NCBI RefSeq assembly: GCF_004115925.1
Contig: NZ_SDDX01000008.1
Coordinates: 310,001 to 374,000, forward strand
Length of the DNA stretch: 64,000 nt
Direction of reading: 5' to 3'
Source of the DNA: Lelliottia nimipressuralis
GTDB taxonomy: Bacteria; Pseudomonadota; Gammaproteobacteria; Enterobacterales; Enterobacteriaceae
The position numbers and the translations under genes are program-made. Each line of letters starts with the position of its first letter. Within the stretch, counting starts at the first letter, position 1. The notes under the pieces are model-generated. The model had not been told where the DNA came from and searched no databases. It saw nothing but the letters and a program-made list of their open reading frames with translations. Positions 41,710 through 50,881 of the stretch are shown here, piece after piece.

Positions 41710-43071
41710 TTAGACGAGGAAGTTGCCCAGAACCAGCAGCGAGATAGAGACGTTAATCGCGCCGCCAATTCGGGTAGCAATTTGGGCGAACGGCATCAGG
41801 CTCATACGGTTGCCTGCGGTCAGAATCGCCACGTCACCCGTACCGCCCTGCCCGCTCTGACAGCAGGAGACGATGGCGACATCAATAGGGTGCATACCAA
41901 TCTTTTTACCGACGAAGAACCCGGTGGCCACCAGCGCCGAGACGGTGCTGACAATCACCAGCAGATTGCTCACAGTGAAAGCGTTCACCAGCTCTTGCCA
42001 TGGGGTAATCGCCACGCCAACGGCAAACAGAATTGGGTAGGTCACGGAGGTCTGGAAGAATTTGTACACCACCTGCGAACCTTCCAGCAGGCGTGGAGAG
42101 GCGCCGTTGCAGAGCTTAACCAGCACCGCCACAAACAGCATGCCAACCGGAGCAGGCAGGCCAATCAGCTTGTGACCGAGCATACCCAGCATATAGAGCA
42201 GCACCGCCAGCAGCGCACCGGAGGCAATGGTGGTCACATCCGCTTTGCCGGAGAACGCCGGTTGCGACACACTGGCGTCTGCATTGGCGCGGTTTGGCAT
42301 CAACTGGCCTTCACCCGTGAGGTGCGGATAGCGTTTGCCGAGCTGGTTCAGGCAGCCGGAGATGATGATGGCGGTTAAGCCGCCGAGCATGACCATCGGC
42401 AGCACACGGCCAAGGGCAACGCCCTGATCCATGTGCAGCAGCGTGGCGTAACCGATGGAGAGCGGGATCGCCCCTTCACCGACGCCGCCCGCCATGATCG
42501 GCAGAATGATAAAGAAGAAGATCTGGAACGGCTCAAGGCCGAGCGCCATGCCGACGCCCATCCCGACGATCATGCCGACAATTTCACCGCACAGCATCGG
42601 GAAGAAAATGCGCAGGAAGCCCTGAATCAGCACCGTGCGATTCATGCTCATGATGCTGCCGACAATGATGCAGCAGATGTAGAGATAAAGAATGTTGGTG
42701 GATTTGTAGAACTTGGTCGTGGATTCGACCACCACATCCGGCAGCAGACCGTAGTACACCATCGCTGACGGAATAAAGGTGGCGCAAATTGCCGCCGCGC
42801 CGAGTTTGCCGACAATCGGCAGACGCTTGCCGAACTCACCGCAGGCAAAACCGAAGAACGCCAGCGTGGCGACCATCACCACGATATCGCTCGGCAGTTT
42901 ACCGCCCAGACAATCCACGGCGATCAACGCACCGGCTAACACAAACAGCGGCAGGGGAATGATCCCGACTTTCCAGGTATCCATAATGTGCCACCAGCGC
43001 TCTTTAAGCGACGGCCGCTGAATTTCAATCGGGTCGTGGGTAACAGAGAAAGAATCGTCAGTAGTGCTCAT
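41710..43071 (-). CDS. citW: 2-hydroxycarboxylate transporter, CitW-like
   Basis: This is a 453-residue inner-membrane carrier of the 2-hydroxycarboxylate transporter family, which exchanges or symports citrate, malate or similar acids. About eleven hydrophobic segments surround the two re-entrant loop motifs: GGVGEGAIPLSIGY near residue 200 and SGQGGTGDVAILTAGNRM near 400, with the Arg that binds carboxylate. Its place at the head of a citrate lyase operon without oadGAB resembles Klebsiella CitW, a citrate/acetate exchanger, rather than Na+-coupled CitS. The choice of name is inference from context. Confidence 0.85.
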   Translation of the reverse strand: MSTTDDSFSVTHDPIEIQRPSLKERWWHIMDTWKVGIIPLPLFVLAGALIAVDCLGGKLPSDIVVMVATLAFFGFACGEFGKRLPIVGKLGAAAICATFIPSAMVYYGLLPDVVVESTTKFYKSTNILYLYICCIIVGSIMSMNRTVLIQGFLRIFFPMLCGEIVGMIVGMGVGMALGLEPFQIFFFIILPIMAGGVGEGAIPLSIGYATLLHMDQGVALGRVLPMVMLGGLTAIIISGCLNQLGKRYPHLTGEGQLMPNRANADASVSQPAFSGKADVTTIASGALLAVLLYMLGMLGHKLIGLPAPVGMLFVAVLVKLCNGASPRLLEGSQVVYKFFQTSVTYPILFAVGVAITPWQELVNAFTVSNLLVIVSTVSALVATGFFVGKKIGMHPIDVAIVSCCQSGQGGTGDVAILTAGNRMSLMPFAQIATRIGGAINVSISLLVLGNFLV

Positions 43072-43159
43072 AATTAAGCCTCTTGGTTATTTGTACGTTC
43101 AGCTTAGAGTCACAAAGGCTTACTTTATGTGAGGAAAGGCATATTAAAACCGAAGTTTT

Positions 43160-43242
43160 TATGGCCTCTATGGTTTTAATGGTTTCTTTTATTTAATGTG
43201 ATTAACACCTTATTTATGGCCGTGGTTTTTATGGTTTCTTTT
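43160..43242. promoter_or_regulatory. Imperfect direct repeats in the citW-citA control region
   Basis: TATGGCC followed by TATGGTTTTAATGGTTTCTTTT (43160-43190) recurs as TATGGCCGTGG-TTTTTATGGTTTCTTTT (43215-43242), 55 bp apart. The gap between the two divergent units is 345 bp and AT-rich. Two copies spaced by about five helical turns suit cooperative binding of the CitB-type regulator, which is inference. Confidence 0.5.
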
Positions 43243-43416
43243 CCGGAATGTACAAACAAATAACATTGATTAAATTAGCCTTAAGATAAGCCTGATTTTG
43301 ACATTTTCTTTTGCTGGTCGCGCTGTGCAAGGGATCACAAGTTTCGGGCAAAGCCCGCATCAGGCCGGTAAAAGATGATATATTGGCAAAACCCATTGAT
43401 ACCCTGCGTGATAGTC

Positions 43417-45054
43417 ATGAAAGTGTCGTTTCAGATAAAGCTATTTATTTCGCTGGTCGTCTTTTTCTCAGTGCTGTTTGCATTACTGGGCGGATATTAT
43501 TATGTCGACGTCGGTAGACAGCTATATCAGGAAATGAGCACGCGCGCCAAAATACAGGCGGAGGAGATTGCGCTTATTCCTAATCTGCGTAAAGAGGTGG
43601 AAGAAAAGGATATCAAAGCCATCCATGATTTTATGCACCAAATAGCCTCCCACAGCGATGCCAGTTTTATTGTCATTGGTGATAATAAAGGGTTACATCT
43701 GTTTCATTCGGTGTTTGAAGACCGCATCGGTAAAACGCTGGTCGGCGGGGATAACGACGCCGTGCTCCACGGGAAAAGCACCACCACCATCCGCAAAGGG
43801 GGTTTAGGGATTTCCCTACGCAGTAAAGCGCCAATTTTCAACGATGCCGGGCAGGTGGTAGGGATTGTCTCCGTGGGGTATCTTACCAGTTACCTCGACA
43901 CCATTACCGTGAGCAAAGTGGTGAACATCCTGATTGCCGCGGTGCTGCTGCTGTTCGCCCTGTTTGTCTTCTCGTGGTTTTTCACCCGCAGTATTAAGAA
44001 ACAGATTTTCTCTCTTGAGCCGCGCGAGATCGGCCTGCTGGTGCGCCAGCAAAAGGCAATGATGGAGTCGATCTATGAAGGGGTGATCGCCATCGACGAT
44101 AACTATCGGATCGAAGTGATCAACCAGGCGGCACGCACGCTTCTCGGTTTGCCGCAACCGGCGCGGGAACTGCGCGGGCAGCCGATTAGCCAGGTGATTG
44201 CCCCGGTGGCGTTTTTTACCCCCCAGACCATGCTGGCGAAAGATACTCACGATGAGATCTGCCGCTTTAACGATCTGACGGTGATCGCCAGTCGCGTGCG
44301 GATCATGCTGGAGGATTCCCTTCAGGGCTGGGTGATCACCTTCCGCGATCGCAACGAGATCGACTCCCTGAGCGCCCAGCTGAGCCAGGTAAAACGCTAC
44401 GTCGATAACCTGCGGATCATGCGCCACGAGCAGTTGAACCGCATGACGACGCTCTCCGGGCTGCTGCATATGGGGCGCTACGAAGAGGCGATTGGCTACA
44501 TTCAGGCGCAATCAGAACATGCCCAGGAGCTGCTGGACTTTATCTCCTCTCGCTTCAGCTCTCCGACCCTGTGCGGCCTGTTGCTGGGGAAAGCGGCGCG
44601 GGCACGTGAGAAAGGCGTCGAGCTAAACTTCGATCCCGCCTGCCGGATGGACAAGCCTTTCGCTCCGCTGCTGGAAGCAGAGCTGATTTCTATCATCGGT
44701 AATCTGCTCGACAACGCCATCGAAGCGACCCAGCGCGCCCCGCTCCCCCACGATCCGGTGGAAGTGCTGATTAAACTCAACGATCGGGAGCTGATAATTG
44801 AAGTGGCGGATCGTGGGGTCGGCATCCGGCCTGAGATCCGTGAGCGGATCTTTGAGCGCGGTATCACCACCAAAACGCGTGGCGATCACGGTATCGGCCT
44901 GTACCTGATCGACAGTTACGTCACCCAGGCTGGCGGCTCCATTGAGGTTGCCGATAACACGCCCCGGGGCGCTATTTTCTCGCTGTTTATTCCCGCCACG
45001 GGCACTCCCCCGCGCCCTGTTCAGGAACTGGAAGAGACTGACTATGCAACATGA
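43417..45054 (+). CDS. citA: CitA/DpiB-type sensor histidine kinase
   Basis: This is a membrane sensor of the citrate/C4-dicarboxylate kinase family. From the ATG at 43417 (MKVSFQIKLFISLVV) it has 545 residues: TM helix about 8-28, a periplasmic PAS domain to about 165 with FIVIGDNKGLHLFHS and the ligand-loop region RKGGLGISLRSKAPIF, a second TM near 170-190, a cytoplasmic PAS, phosphoacceptor His in MRHEQLNRMTTLSGL, and ATPase boxes NLLDNAIEA, DRGVGI and HGIGLYL. A start 14 codons upstream (43375) is possible. It is divergent from citW, which it probably controls with citB. The Klebsiella citYZ pair by citW is the closest context. Confidence 0.9.
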   Translation: MKVSFQIKLFISLVVFFSVLFALLGGYYYVDVGRQLYQEMSTRAKIQAEEIALIPNLRKEVEEKDIKAIHDFMHQIASHSDASFIVIGDNKGLHLFHSVFEDRIGKTLVGGDNDAVLHGKSTTTIRKGGLGISLRSKAPIFNDAGQVVGIVSVGYLTSYLDTITVSKVVNILIAAVLLLFALFVFSWFFTRSIKKQIFSLEPREIGLLVRQQKAMMESIYEGVIAIDDNYRIEVINQAARTLLGLPQPARELRGQPISQVIAPVAFFTPQTMLAKDTHDEICRFNDLTVIASRVRIMLEDSLQGWVITFRDRNEIDSLSAQLSQVKRYVDNLRIMRHEQLNRMTTLSGLLHMGRYEEAIGYIQAQSEHAQELLDFISSRFSSPTLCGLLLGKAARAREKGVELNFDPACRMDKPFAPLLEAELISIIGNLLDNAIEATQRAPLPHDPVEVLIKLNDRELIIEVADRGVGIRPEIRERIFERGITTKTRGDHGIGLYLIDSYVTQAGGSIEVADNTPRGAIFSLFIPATGTPPRPVQELEETDYAT

Positions 45055-45736
45055 ACATATCGACGTACTGATCGTTGAAGATGAGAACGAGCTGGCACAA
45101 CTTCACGCAGAGCTGATTAGCAAACATCCGCGCCTCAGACTGGTGGGTATCGCATCATCCCTCGCCGAGGCGCAGTCCCTGCTTTCCAGCCTGCAACCAC
45201 AGCTGATTTTACTGGATAACTATTTGCCCGACGGCAAAGGCATCACCTTGATCAGCAACCCTCTCCTGGTGCACGCCAACTGCTCGGTGATTTTCATTAC
45301 CGCGGCCAGCGATATGGACACCTGTAGCCTGGCGATCCGCAACGGCGCATTCGACTACATTTTGAAACCGGTGTCGTGGAAGCGGCTGAGCCAGTCGCTG
45401 GAACGCTTCGTGCAGTTTGCAGAGCAGCAGCGGGTGTGGAAGATTGTCGATCAACAAAACGTCGATTCGCTGTATCAGCTGCAGGCCAAAAACTACCGCC
45501 AGGATAACGGCAGCAAAGGAATCGAAGAGAACACTCTGGCGCGGGTACAGACCCTATTCAACGACAAAGCGACACACTGTTTTTCCGTCGACGAGGTGGT
45601 TAACGAGACGGGGTTAAGCAAAACCACCACGCGGCGCTATCTGGAACACTGCGTGGAAGCGGGTTTTTTGAGCGTGGAGATGCTTTACGGGAAGATTGGC
45701 CATCCGCGGCGGATGTATCGGCGGAGTGCGGAGTGA
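45044..45736 (+). CDS. citB: CitB/DpiA-type response regulator
   Basis: This is the partner of the upstream kinase, whose gene it overlaps by 11 bp. From the ATG at 45044 (MQHEHIDVLIVEDENELAQ) it has 230 residues. The receiver domain has the acidic pair VEDE and the phosphoacceptor Asp in ILLDNYLPDGKG; the C-terminal helix-turn-helix includes EVVNETGLSKTTTRRYLEHC. The likely target is the citW-citA gap with its repeated sequences. The CitA/CitB or CitY/CitZ naming is by similarity only. Confidence 0.9.
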   Translation: MQHEHIDVLIVEDENELAQLHAELISKHPRLRLVGIASSLAEAQSLLSSLQPQLILLDNYLPDGKGITLISNPLLVHANCSVIFITAASDMDTCSLAIRNGAFDYILKPVSWKRLSQSLERFVQFAEQQRVWKIVDQQNVDSLYQLQAKNYRQDNGSKGIEENTLARVQTLFNDKATHCFSVDEVVNETGLSKTTTRRYLEHCVEAGFLSVEMLYGKIGHPRRMYRRSAE

Positions 45737-45741
45737 AAGAA

Positions 45742-45768
45742 GCCGGGCGGCGTTTGCGCCTACCCGGC
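45742..45768. repeat. REP-like palindrome after citB
   Basis: GCCGGGCGGCG-TTTG-CGCCTACCCGGC is a REP-type palindrome in the same orientation as the one at 35704, at the opposite edge of the citrate cluster. It lies between the converging citB and speC. Confidence 0.65.
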
Positions 45769-45809
45769 CTGGTATCATGCTCCCCGCCCCCGAAAGGGAG
45801 AGGAAAAAT

Positions 45810-47945
45810 CTACTTCAACACATACCCGTACAAGCGCTTGATCCCGTCGGCATCCTTCTCGCTGTACACGCCCTGGAGTTCTGGCGAGAAGCCCGGCAGC
45901 AGATTCACGCCCTCTTCCAGCGCCAGGAAATAGCGCTGCACCGCTCCGCCCCACACTTCCCCCGGAACCACGCACAGCACACCCGGCGGATACGGCAGCG
46001 CGCCTTCGGCCGCAATGCGCCCTTCGGCTTCGCTGATGCGCACCAGCTCCACGTCGCCACGAATGTAGGCCTGGTTGGCATCCTGCGGATTCATCACTAC
46101 CGCAGGCAGGCTCGCTTTGCGGAACATCGCTTTTTGCAGATCTTTAACGTTGAAGCTGACGTACAGATCGTGCATCTCCTGACAGAGGTCGCGAATCGAA
46201 TAGTCACGATAGTGGACCGGATACTTGTTGAAGATGGTCGGCAGGACTTCGGCAAGCGGCGTGTCGTCTTCGATATGCTGCTCAAACTGCCCCAGCATCG
46301 CCACCAGTTGCGCCATCTTCTCCGCACTCTCTGCGGGGGTCAGCAGGAACAGAATCGAGTTCAGATCGCACTTCTCCGGCACGATGCCGTTTTCACGCAG
46401 GTAGTGAGCGAGGATCGTGGCGGGGATGCCGAAATCCGTGTAATCACCGGTTTGTGGGTCGATACCCGGCGTGGTCAGCAGCAGTTTGCAAGGATCGACA
46501 AAATACTGCTCGTCAGCATAGCCTTCAAAACCGTGCCATTTCGCGCCCGGTTCAAAGCTGAAGAATCGACGCTCGCTGGCAATGGCGTGCGTCGGATGAT
46601 CCTGCCACGGACGCCCCGCCACCACCGGTGGAATAAAGGGTTTGATCATCTTGCAGTTGGCAATAATCGCCTTGCGCGCGTCGATGCCAAGCTCAACACA
46701 CTCCGCCCACAGCCTGCGCCCGCTCTCCCCTTCATGGATTTTGGCGTTGATATCCAGCGCGGCAAACAGCGGATAAAACGGGCTGGTAGAGGCGTGCAGC
46801 ATAAACGCATTGTTCAGGCGCTTGTGCGGGCAGAATCGCGCCTGGCCACGGATATGATTATCCTTTTTATGGATCTGCGACGTTTGCGAGAACCCGGCCT
46901 GCTGCTTGTGCACCGATTGGGTCACAAATATTCCAGGATCGTTCTCGTTCAGTTCCAGTAACAGCGGCGAACTGTCGGCCATCATCGGGATAAACTGCTC
47001 GTAACCGACCCAGGCGGAGTCAAACAGGATGTAGTCGCACAGGTGGCCGATCTTGTCGATCACCTGACGGGCGTTGTAGATCGTGCCATCGTAGGTGCCG
47101 AGCTGGATCACCGCCAGTCGGAATGGACGCGCATCCTGGGCCTTATCGGGCGCCACGTCGCGGATCATTTCACGCAGGTAAGCATCGTCAAAACAGTGCT
47201 CGTCGATGCCGCCGATAAAGCCAAACGGATTACGCGCGGCTTCCAGATACACCGGCGTGGCTCCCGCCTGAATCAGCGCCCCATGGTGGTTAGATTTGTG
47301 GTTGTTGCGGTCGAAAAGCACCAAATCGCCGCGCGTCAGCAGCGCATTGGTGACCACTTTATTGGCGGCAGACGTTCCGTTAAGCACAAAGTAGGTTTTA
47401 TCCGCGTTAAAGACTTTTGCCGCGAACTTTTGCGCATCTTTGGCAGAACCTTCATGAATGAGCAGATCCCCGAGTTTGACGTCTGCATTGCACATATCCG
47501 CACGAAAAACGTTTTCACCAAAAAAGTCGAAGAACTGACGCCCTGCCGGGTGCTTCCTGAAAAAGGCACCATGCTGATGACCCGGGCAGGCGAAGGTGCT
47601 GTTGTTCATCGCCACATACTGACTCAGGGTGTCAAAAAAGGGTGGCAGTAAGTTCTCTTCATAGCCACAGGCTGCTGCTTCCAGTTCCAGGAACTCCTGC
47701 GCTTTACCGCTAATCACACCGGTAACACCGTCTGGCGCAGCATCTGGCTCTTGCGAGAAGATGAATACCGGAATCTGGAATCCCGTACGTTTCAGTAACG
47801 CGAGAATACCGCTGCGGCTTTCGGCCAACGTCATGACGACTGCCGCCACGTCCGTAAAATCGGTGTTATCCAGCGTCACCTTTTCCCGGTGAGTGGACAG
47901 CGCGGACACCAGCTCATGGCTGACGGCAATTTTTAGTGATTTCAT
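45810..47945 (-). CDS. speC: Ornithine decarboxylase, constitutive
   Basis: SpeC converts ornithine to putrescine with PLP, the second putrescine route beside SpeA/SpeB earlier in the window. From the ATG at 47945 (MKSLKIAVSHELVSALS) it has 711 residues, as in E. coli. An N-terminal response-regulator-like domain precedes the fold-I PLP domain with SAWVGYEQF and the PLP lysine in VTQSVHKQQAGFSQ near residue 355. The start at 47966 would add seven residues. It diverges from yqgA. Confidence 0.97.
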   Translation of the reverse strand: MKSLKIAVSHELVSALSTHREKVTLDNTDFTDVAAVVMTLAESRSGILALLKRTGFQIPVFIFSQEPDAAPDGVTGVISGKAQEFLELEAAACGYEENLLPPFFDTLSQYVAMNNSTFACPGHQHGAFFRKHPAGRQFFDFFGENVFRADMCNADVKLGDLLIHEGSAKDAQKFAAKVFNADKTYFVLNGTSAANKVVTNALLTRGDLVLFDRNNHKSNHHGALIQAGATPVYLEAARNPFGFIGGIDEHCFDDAYLREMIRDVAPDKAQDARPFRLAVIQLGTYDGTIYNARQVIDKIGHLCDYILFDSAWVGYEQFIPMMADSSPLLLELNENDPGIFVTQSVHKQQAGFSQTSQIHKKDNHIRGQARFCPHKRLNNAFMLHASTSPFYPLFAALDINAKIHEGESGRRLWAECVELGIDARKAIIANCKMIKPFIPPVVAGRPWQDHPTHAIASERRFFSFEPGAKWHGFEGYADEQYFVDPCKLLLTTPGIDPQTGDYTDFGIPATILAHYLRENGIVPEKCDLNSILFLLTPAESAEKMAQLVAMLGQFEQHIEDDTPLAEVLPTIFNKYPVHYRDYSIRDLCQEMHDLYVSFNVKDLQKAMFRKASLPAVVMNPQDANQAYIRGDVELVRISEAEGRIAAEGALPYPPGVLCVVPGEVWGGAVQRYFLALEEGVNLLPGFSPELQGVYSEKDADGIKRLYGYVLK

Positions 47946-48135
47946 AGGCGTAAATACCCGTTTCAAGGGGAGAAGAAATCCAGACAGGAGGGGAAAATTC
48001 GCGCAATAATGTCACCTTTCATTTTGAGGTGCAAGAAACAAACTTTATGCACTTCTCAGTGGGAAAGCAGGCAGCTTATGGCCTCCATCATGTAATAATA
48101 ATGCAAGATCAATGATTAAATAGCGGGAGTGTATT

Positions 48136-48849
48136 TTGGTTATTGGACCCTTTATCAATGCCGGAGCCGTACTGCTGGGTGGCGTGCTGGGCGCGGTATT
48201 AAGCCAGAGATTACCTGAACGTATTCGCACTTCGATGCCCTCCATCTTTGGACTGGCATCCCTCGGAATCGGTATTTTGCTGGTTATCAAATGCGCCAAT
48301 TTACCTGTGATGGTGCTGGCGACGCTGCTCGGCGCGCTGATAGGTGAGTTTTGCTATCTGGAGAAAGGGATTAATGGTGCCGTGAGTAAAGCCAAAAACC
48401 TCATCTCCCGCCCGGGGAAAACGGCGAGCGGTTCCCATGAGACGTTTATTCAGAACTATGTGGCGATCATTATTCTGTTCTGCGCCAGCGGCACGGGGAT
48501 TTTTGGCTCGATGCAGGAAGGGATGACCGGCGACCCCAGCATTCTGATCGCCAAGGCTTTTCTCGACTTCTTTACCGCCACCATTTTCGCTACCACGCTC
48601 GGGATTGCCGTCGCCGCGATCTGTGTGCCGATGCTGATGATTCAGCTGGCGCTCGCCACCTGTGCCGCTATGATTCTCCCGTTAACGACACCAGCGATGA
48701 TGGCCGACTTCACCGCCGTGGGTGGCCTGCTGCTGCTGGCAACGGGGCTTCGCATCTGCGGCATTAAGATGTTTGCGGTGGTGAATATGCTCCCCGCGCT
48801 GGTGCTCGCCATGCCGCTCTCCGCGCTGTGGACCCACTTTTTTGCCTAA
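48136..48849 (+). CDS. yqgA: DUF554 membrane protein YqgA
   Basis: YqgA is an inner-membrane protein of unknown function (DUF554 family), 237 residues (235 in E. coli). It begins with a TTG codon, giving VIGPFINAGAVLLGGVLGAVLS; GGGAG lies five to nine bases upstream and no ATG fits. Several glycine-rich hydrophobic segments run through the chain, ending in ATGLRICGIKMFAVVNMLPA. pheV follows, the same neighbour as in E. coli. Confidence 0.92.
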   Translation: MVIGPFINAGAVLLGGVLGAVLSQRLPERIRTSMPSIFGLASLGIGILLVIKCANLPVMVLATLLGALIGEFCYLEKGINGAVSKAKNLISRPGKTASGSHETFIQNYVAIIILFCASGTGIFGSMQEGMTGDPSILIAKAFLDFFTATIFATTLGIAVAAICVPMLMIQLALATCAAMILPLTTPAMMADFTAVGGLLLLATGLRICGIKMFAVVNMLPALVLAMPLSALWTHFFA

Positions 48850-48904
48850 GTTGCCAGCAAACTGGTGAGAGAGTGTGCAGTCCGTTGCGAAATCGATAAA
48901 TTTC

Positions 48905-48934
48905 GTTGACGGAAGGGCCCCAATCGGGTTTAAT
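48905..48934 (+). promoter_or_regulatory. pheV promoter
   Basis: TTGACG and TTTAAT are 18 bp apart, and a GC-rich GCGCCCCGTT discriminator precedes the tRNA. That discriminator is typical of stringently controlled stable-RNA promoters. Confidence 0.75.
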
Positions 48935-48944
48935 GCGCCCCGTT

Positions 48945-49020
48945 GCCCGGATAGCTCAGTCGGTAGAGCAGGGGATTGAAAATCCCCGTGTCCTTGGTTC
49001 GATTCCGAGTCCGGGCACCA
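48945..49020 (+). tRNA. pheV: tRNA-Phe (anticodon GAA)
   Basis: A 76-base tRNA with encoded CCA. The acceptor stem is GCCCGGA/TCCGGGC, the anticodon arm GGGGA-TTGAAAA-TCCCC with GAA at 48978-48980, and the T arm contains GGTTCGATTCC. It matches E. coli tRNA-Phe. The 3' end of this gene is a known integration site, and the accessory T6SS region starts right after it. Confidence 0.98.
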
Positions 49021-49030
49021 CTATTTAGAA

Positions 49031-49057
49031 AAACCAGCCTTAGGGCTGGTTTTTTGC
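49031..49057 (+). terminator. pheV terminator
   Basis: AAACCAGCC-TTA-GGGCTGGTTTTTTGC forms an intrinsic terminator 11 bases past the tRNA. Confidence 0.88.
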
Positions 49058-49418
49058 TTTCTGGCGTTCAGCCCCCCCATCCTGGCCGATCCTTTCAAGT
49101 TCACGCAGCCATGTTGGCACTATCTATCAATGCCGATCATCTGCTGATCGATGCCGGGTATTGAAACGGATACATCCCGCGGACGCGAAGTCACCCCACT
49201 GGCGAAGAACAGGTGTCATTTGCCGCCGCTGGTGGTGCTATGAGTTATTTTTACCCTGGTAAGAATCAATAATATTTAAGACTATAATAAAAACACGCCG
49301 CACAATAAACATATTGAGCACATGAATATATATTATGTTTTATCCTGCCCTGTCAGCGGTATATAATCAGTAAAATATCACCGCCACATAATTTCATTGT
49401 AAATCAGGGAACGAAGAA
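49058..49418. other. AT-rich gap between pheV and the lipoprotein gene
   Basis: About 360 bp without a gene. The first part (to about 49230) has backbone-like GC content; the rest is strongly AT-rich and probably contains the promoter of the next gene. I see no integrase, no repeat of the pheV 3' end, and no convincing gene remnant. Confidence 0.5.
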
Positions 49419-50192
49419 ATGAATTTCAGGACAATAGCATTTTTCTGCGCGTCAGCCTATTTTCTATCGGGTTGCGCGCCACATTCCCCTATTGATGCAA
49501 AGAAAACGGGGACCACGGGGAAAGAGAGCGCCACCAGTAAAAGCGCTTCCCTACAGCTGACGGACAAAGATATTTTTGGCAATGAAACGACGCTTGCGGT
49601 TTCTGAAGAGGATATTCAGGCTGCGCTTGAGGAAGATGAATTCCGGGTGCCACTCAATTCAAAAGTTATTCTCGTACAGTCCGGCAGTCGTGCACCAGAG
49701 ACGGTTATGCAGCAGGAGATGAGTCAATATTATTCCGTGGCAACATTTTCCGGCATTCCTGAAAGACAAAAAGTGGTTTCCTGTAACAAAGAAAAAGATG
49801 AGAACAGTGAAGCAACGATTGCAGAAAACATGAACTGGATGCAGGCACTTCGATATATTGCTGCAAAAGGCCATCAGAAAGCCATCATCGTTTATCAGGA
49901 TCTCCTGCAGTCAGGAAAATATGATCCGACAACAAAAAATACAATCTGGTCGGATTACAAAAACGAAAAAATTACAGAGGCGACCTCACTGCGTTACCTG
50001 GTACGTTTCACGCTGGTGGATGTGGCGACGGGCGAATGGGCGACCTGGTCACCGGTCAATTATGAGTACAACGTTACGATCCCTAAGACTAACAAGAAAG
50101 AAATTATTGATACCACCGACCAACAGGTATCTCAGCTTAAGCAAAGAACGTACGCGTTAATGGTTAAAGATCTGGTGAATCGTTATCAGTAG
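49419..50192 (+). CDS. Unrecognised lipoprotein next to the T6SS
   Basis: I do not recognise this 257-residue protein. A lipoprotein signal ([17 protein letters not shown]) puts the lipidated cysteine at 19, followed by a Ser/Thr/Lys-rich linker to about residue 50. The rest alternates strands and helices: KVILVQSG, a helix with [37 protein letters not shown] and a final amphipathic helix. The [10 protein letters not shown] segment recalls lipoproteins with CsgG/LpoB-like folds, a weak resemblance. GGGAACGAAG precedes the ATG. It is lower in GC than the backbone and faces hcp tail to tail, so a T6SS role is only suggested by position. Confidence 0.75.
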   Translation: MNFRTIAFFCASAYFLSGCAPHSPIDAKKTGTTGKESATSKSASLQLTDKDIFGNETTLAVSEEDIQAALEEDEFRVPLNSKVILVQSGSRAPETVMQQEMSQYYSVATFSGIPERQKVVSCNKEKDENSEATIAENMNWMQALRYIAAKGHQKAIIVYQDLLQSGKYDPTTKNTIWSDYKNEKITEATSLRYLVRFTLVDVATGEWATWSPVNYEYNVTIPKTNKKEIIDTTDQQVSQLKQRTYALMVKDLVNRYQ

Positions 50193-50203
50193 ACAGGCTA
50201 TAT

Positions 50204-50228
50204 CTGCCGCCAGAAATTTCGGCGGCAG
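50204..50228. terminator. Hairpin between lipoprotein gene and hcp
   Basis: CTGCCGCC-AGAAATTTC-GGCGGCAG is an 8-bp GC stem in the gap between two converging genes. It has no strong T tract. Confidence 0.45.
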
Positions 50229-50380
50229 GTAAAATTATAAATATTCTCCAGCTCAGTAATTAAAGACTGATAAAAATCACCTCGCCATAATAACAAGATA
50301 GAAGAATAGATATTTTATAATATGACAACAGCTTTGAGTTTCACTATACCACGCGACCAATATATATAATTTCAATTTTG

Positions 50381-50860
50381 TTAAAAAATCCTTTCCTCCC
50401 ACAAGCTATATGCACTGGTTCCCGCTATGCAGTGTTCCTGGGTAATACTTTCATAAGTAAATGATACAGACTCTTCTGGCTGGCCCTGACTGTTGTTAAT
50501 AGTGTGCGGCAACTCACTATGTATGCTTGAGATGCGGGCCTTAATCAGTTTTACTTTGTAATACAACTCATTAATACCAAAGCGGTTAGTGCGATAATAT
50601 TCAAAATCGCATGTCAGACACTCATTTTCAGTAATGGACTTACTCAGCAAAGGGGATGATTTATCTACCGGCTTCTGAATGCTTAATGCGAGATGATTAA
50701 CATTCTGCGCCCTGGTCAGGCCGTGATTAAGCGCCAGCACCATAATCTGATCCGTATGAGCGATTTGCGCCTTATTGCCAATGGAGTCCAGCGAAGAACA
50801 GCCAGCCGAGATCAGCCCCTGAAGTTCACCGTTAAGAGTTAGATAAACAAGATTTGCCAT
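50381..50860 (-). CDS. hcp: T6SS tube protein Hcp
   Basis: Hcp forms hexameric rings that stack into the expelled inner tube of the T6SS. It has 159 residues with the family start ANLVYLTLNGELQGLISAGCSSLDSIGNKAQ and the end EHCIAGTSAYSLWEERIF, typical of enterobacterial Hcp. GAGGAA lies upstream at good spacing. It is the last gene of the leftward operon, 21 bp after the vasL-like gene. No extra toxin domain is fused. Confidence 0.92.
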   Translation of the reverse strand: MANLVYLTLNGELQGLISAGCSSLDSIGNKAQIAHTDQIMVLALNHGLTRAQNVNHLALSIQKPVDKSSPLLSKSITENECLTCDFEYYRTNRFGINELYYKVKLIKARISSIHSELPHTINNSQGQPEESVSFTYESITQEHCIAGTSAYSLWEERIF

Positions 50861-50881
50861 AATAAGTTCCTCGGGTCCGGA

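Noticed and set aside
42433..42768. Plus-strand frame rich in His, Asp and Arg inside citW
   Set aside because: Antisense to a clear membrane transporter; the composition is what hydrophobic codons give in reverse.
48945..49020. Search for an attachment-site duplicate of the pheV 3' end within the window
   Set aside because: No second copy of the T-arm/acceptor sequence was found down to 64,000. If one exists, it lies beyond the window.
49100..49230. Possible transposase remnant after pheV (fragments around LLIDAGY and ETDTS)
   Set aside because: The resemblance to IS5-type transposase ends is a few residues in two frames, with no inverted repeats or catalytic motif. Chance cannot be excluded.
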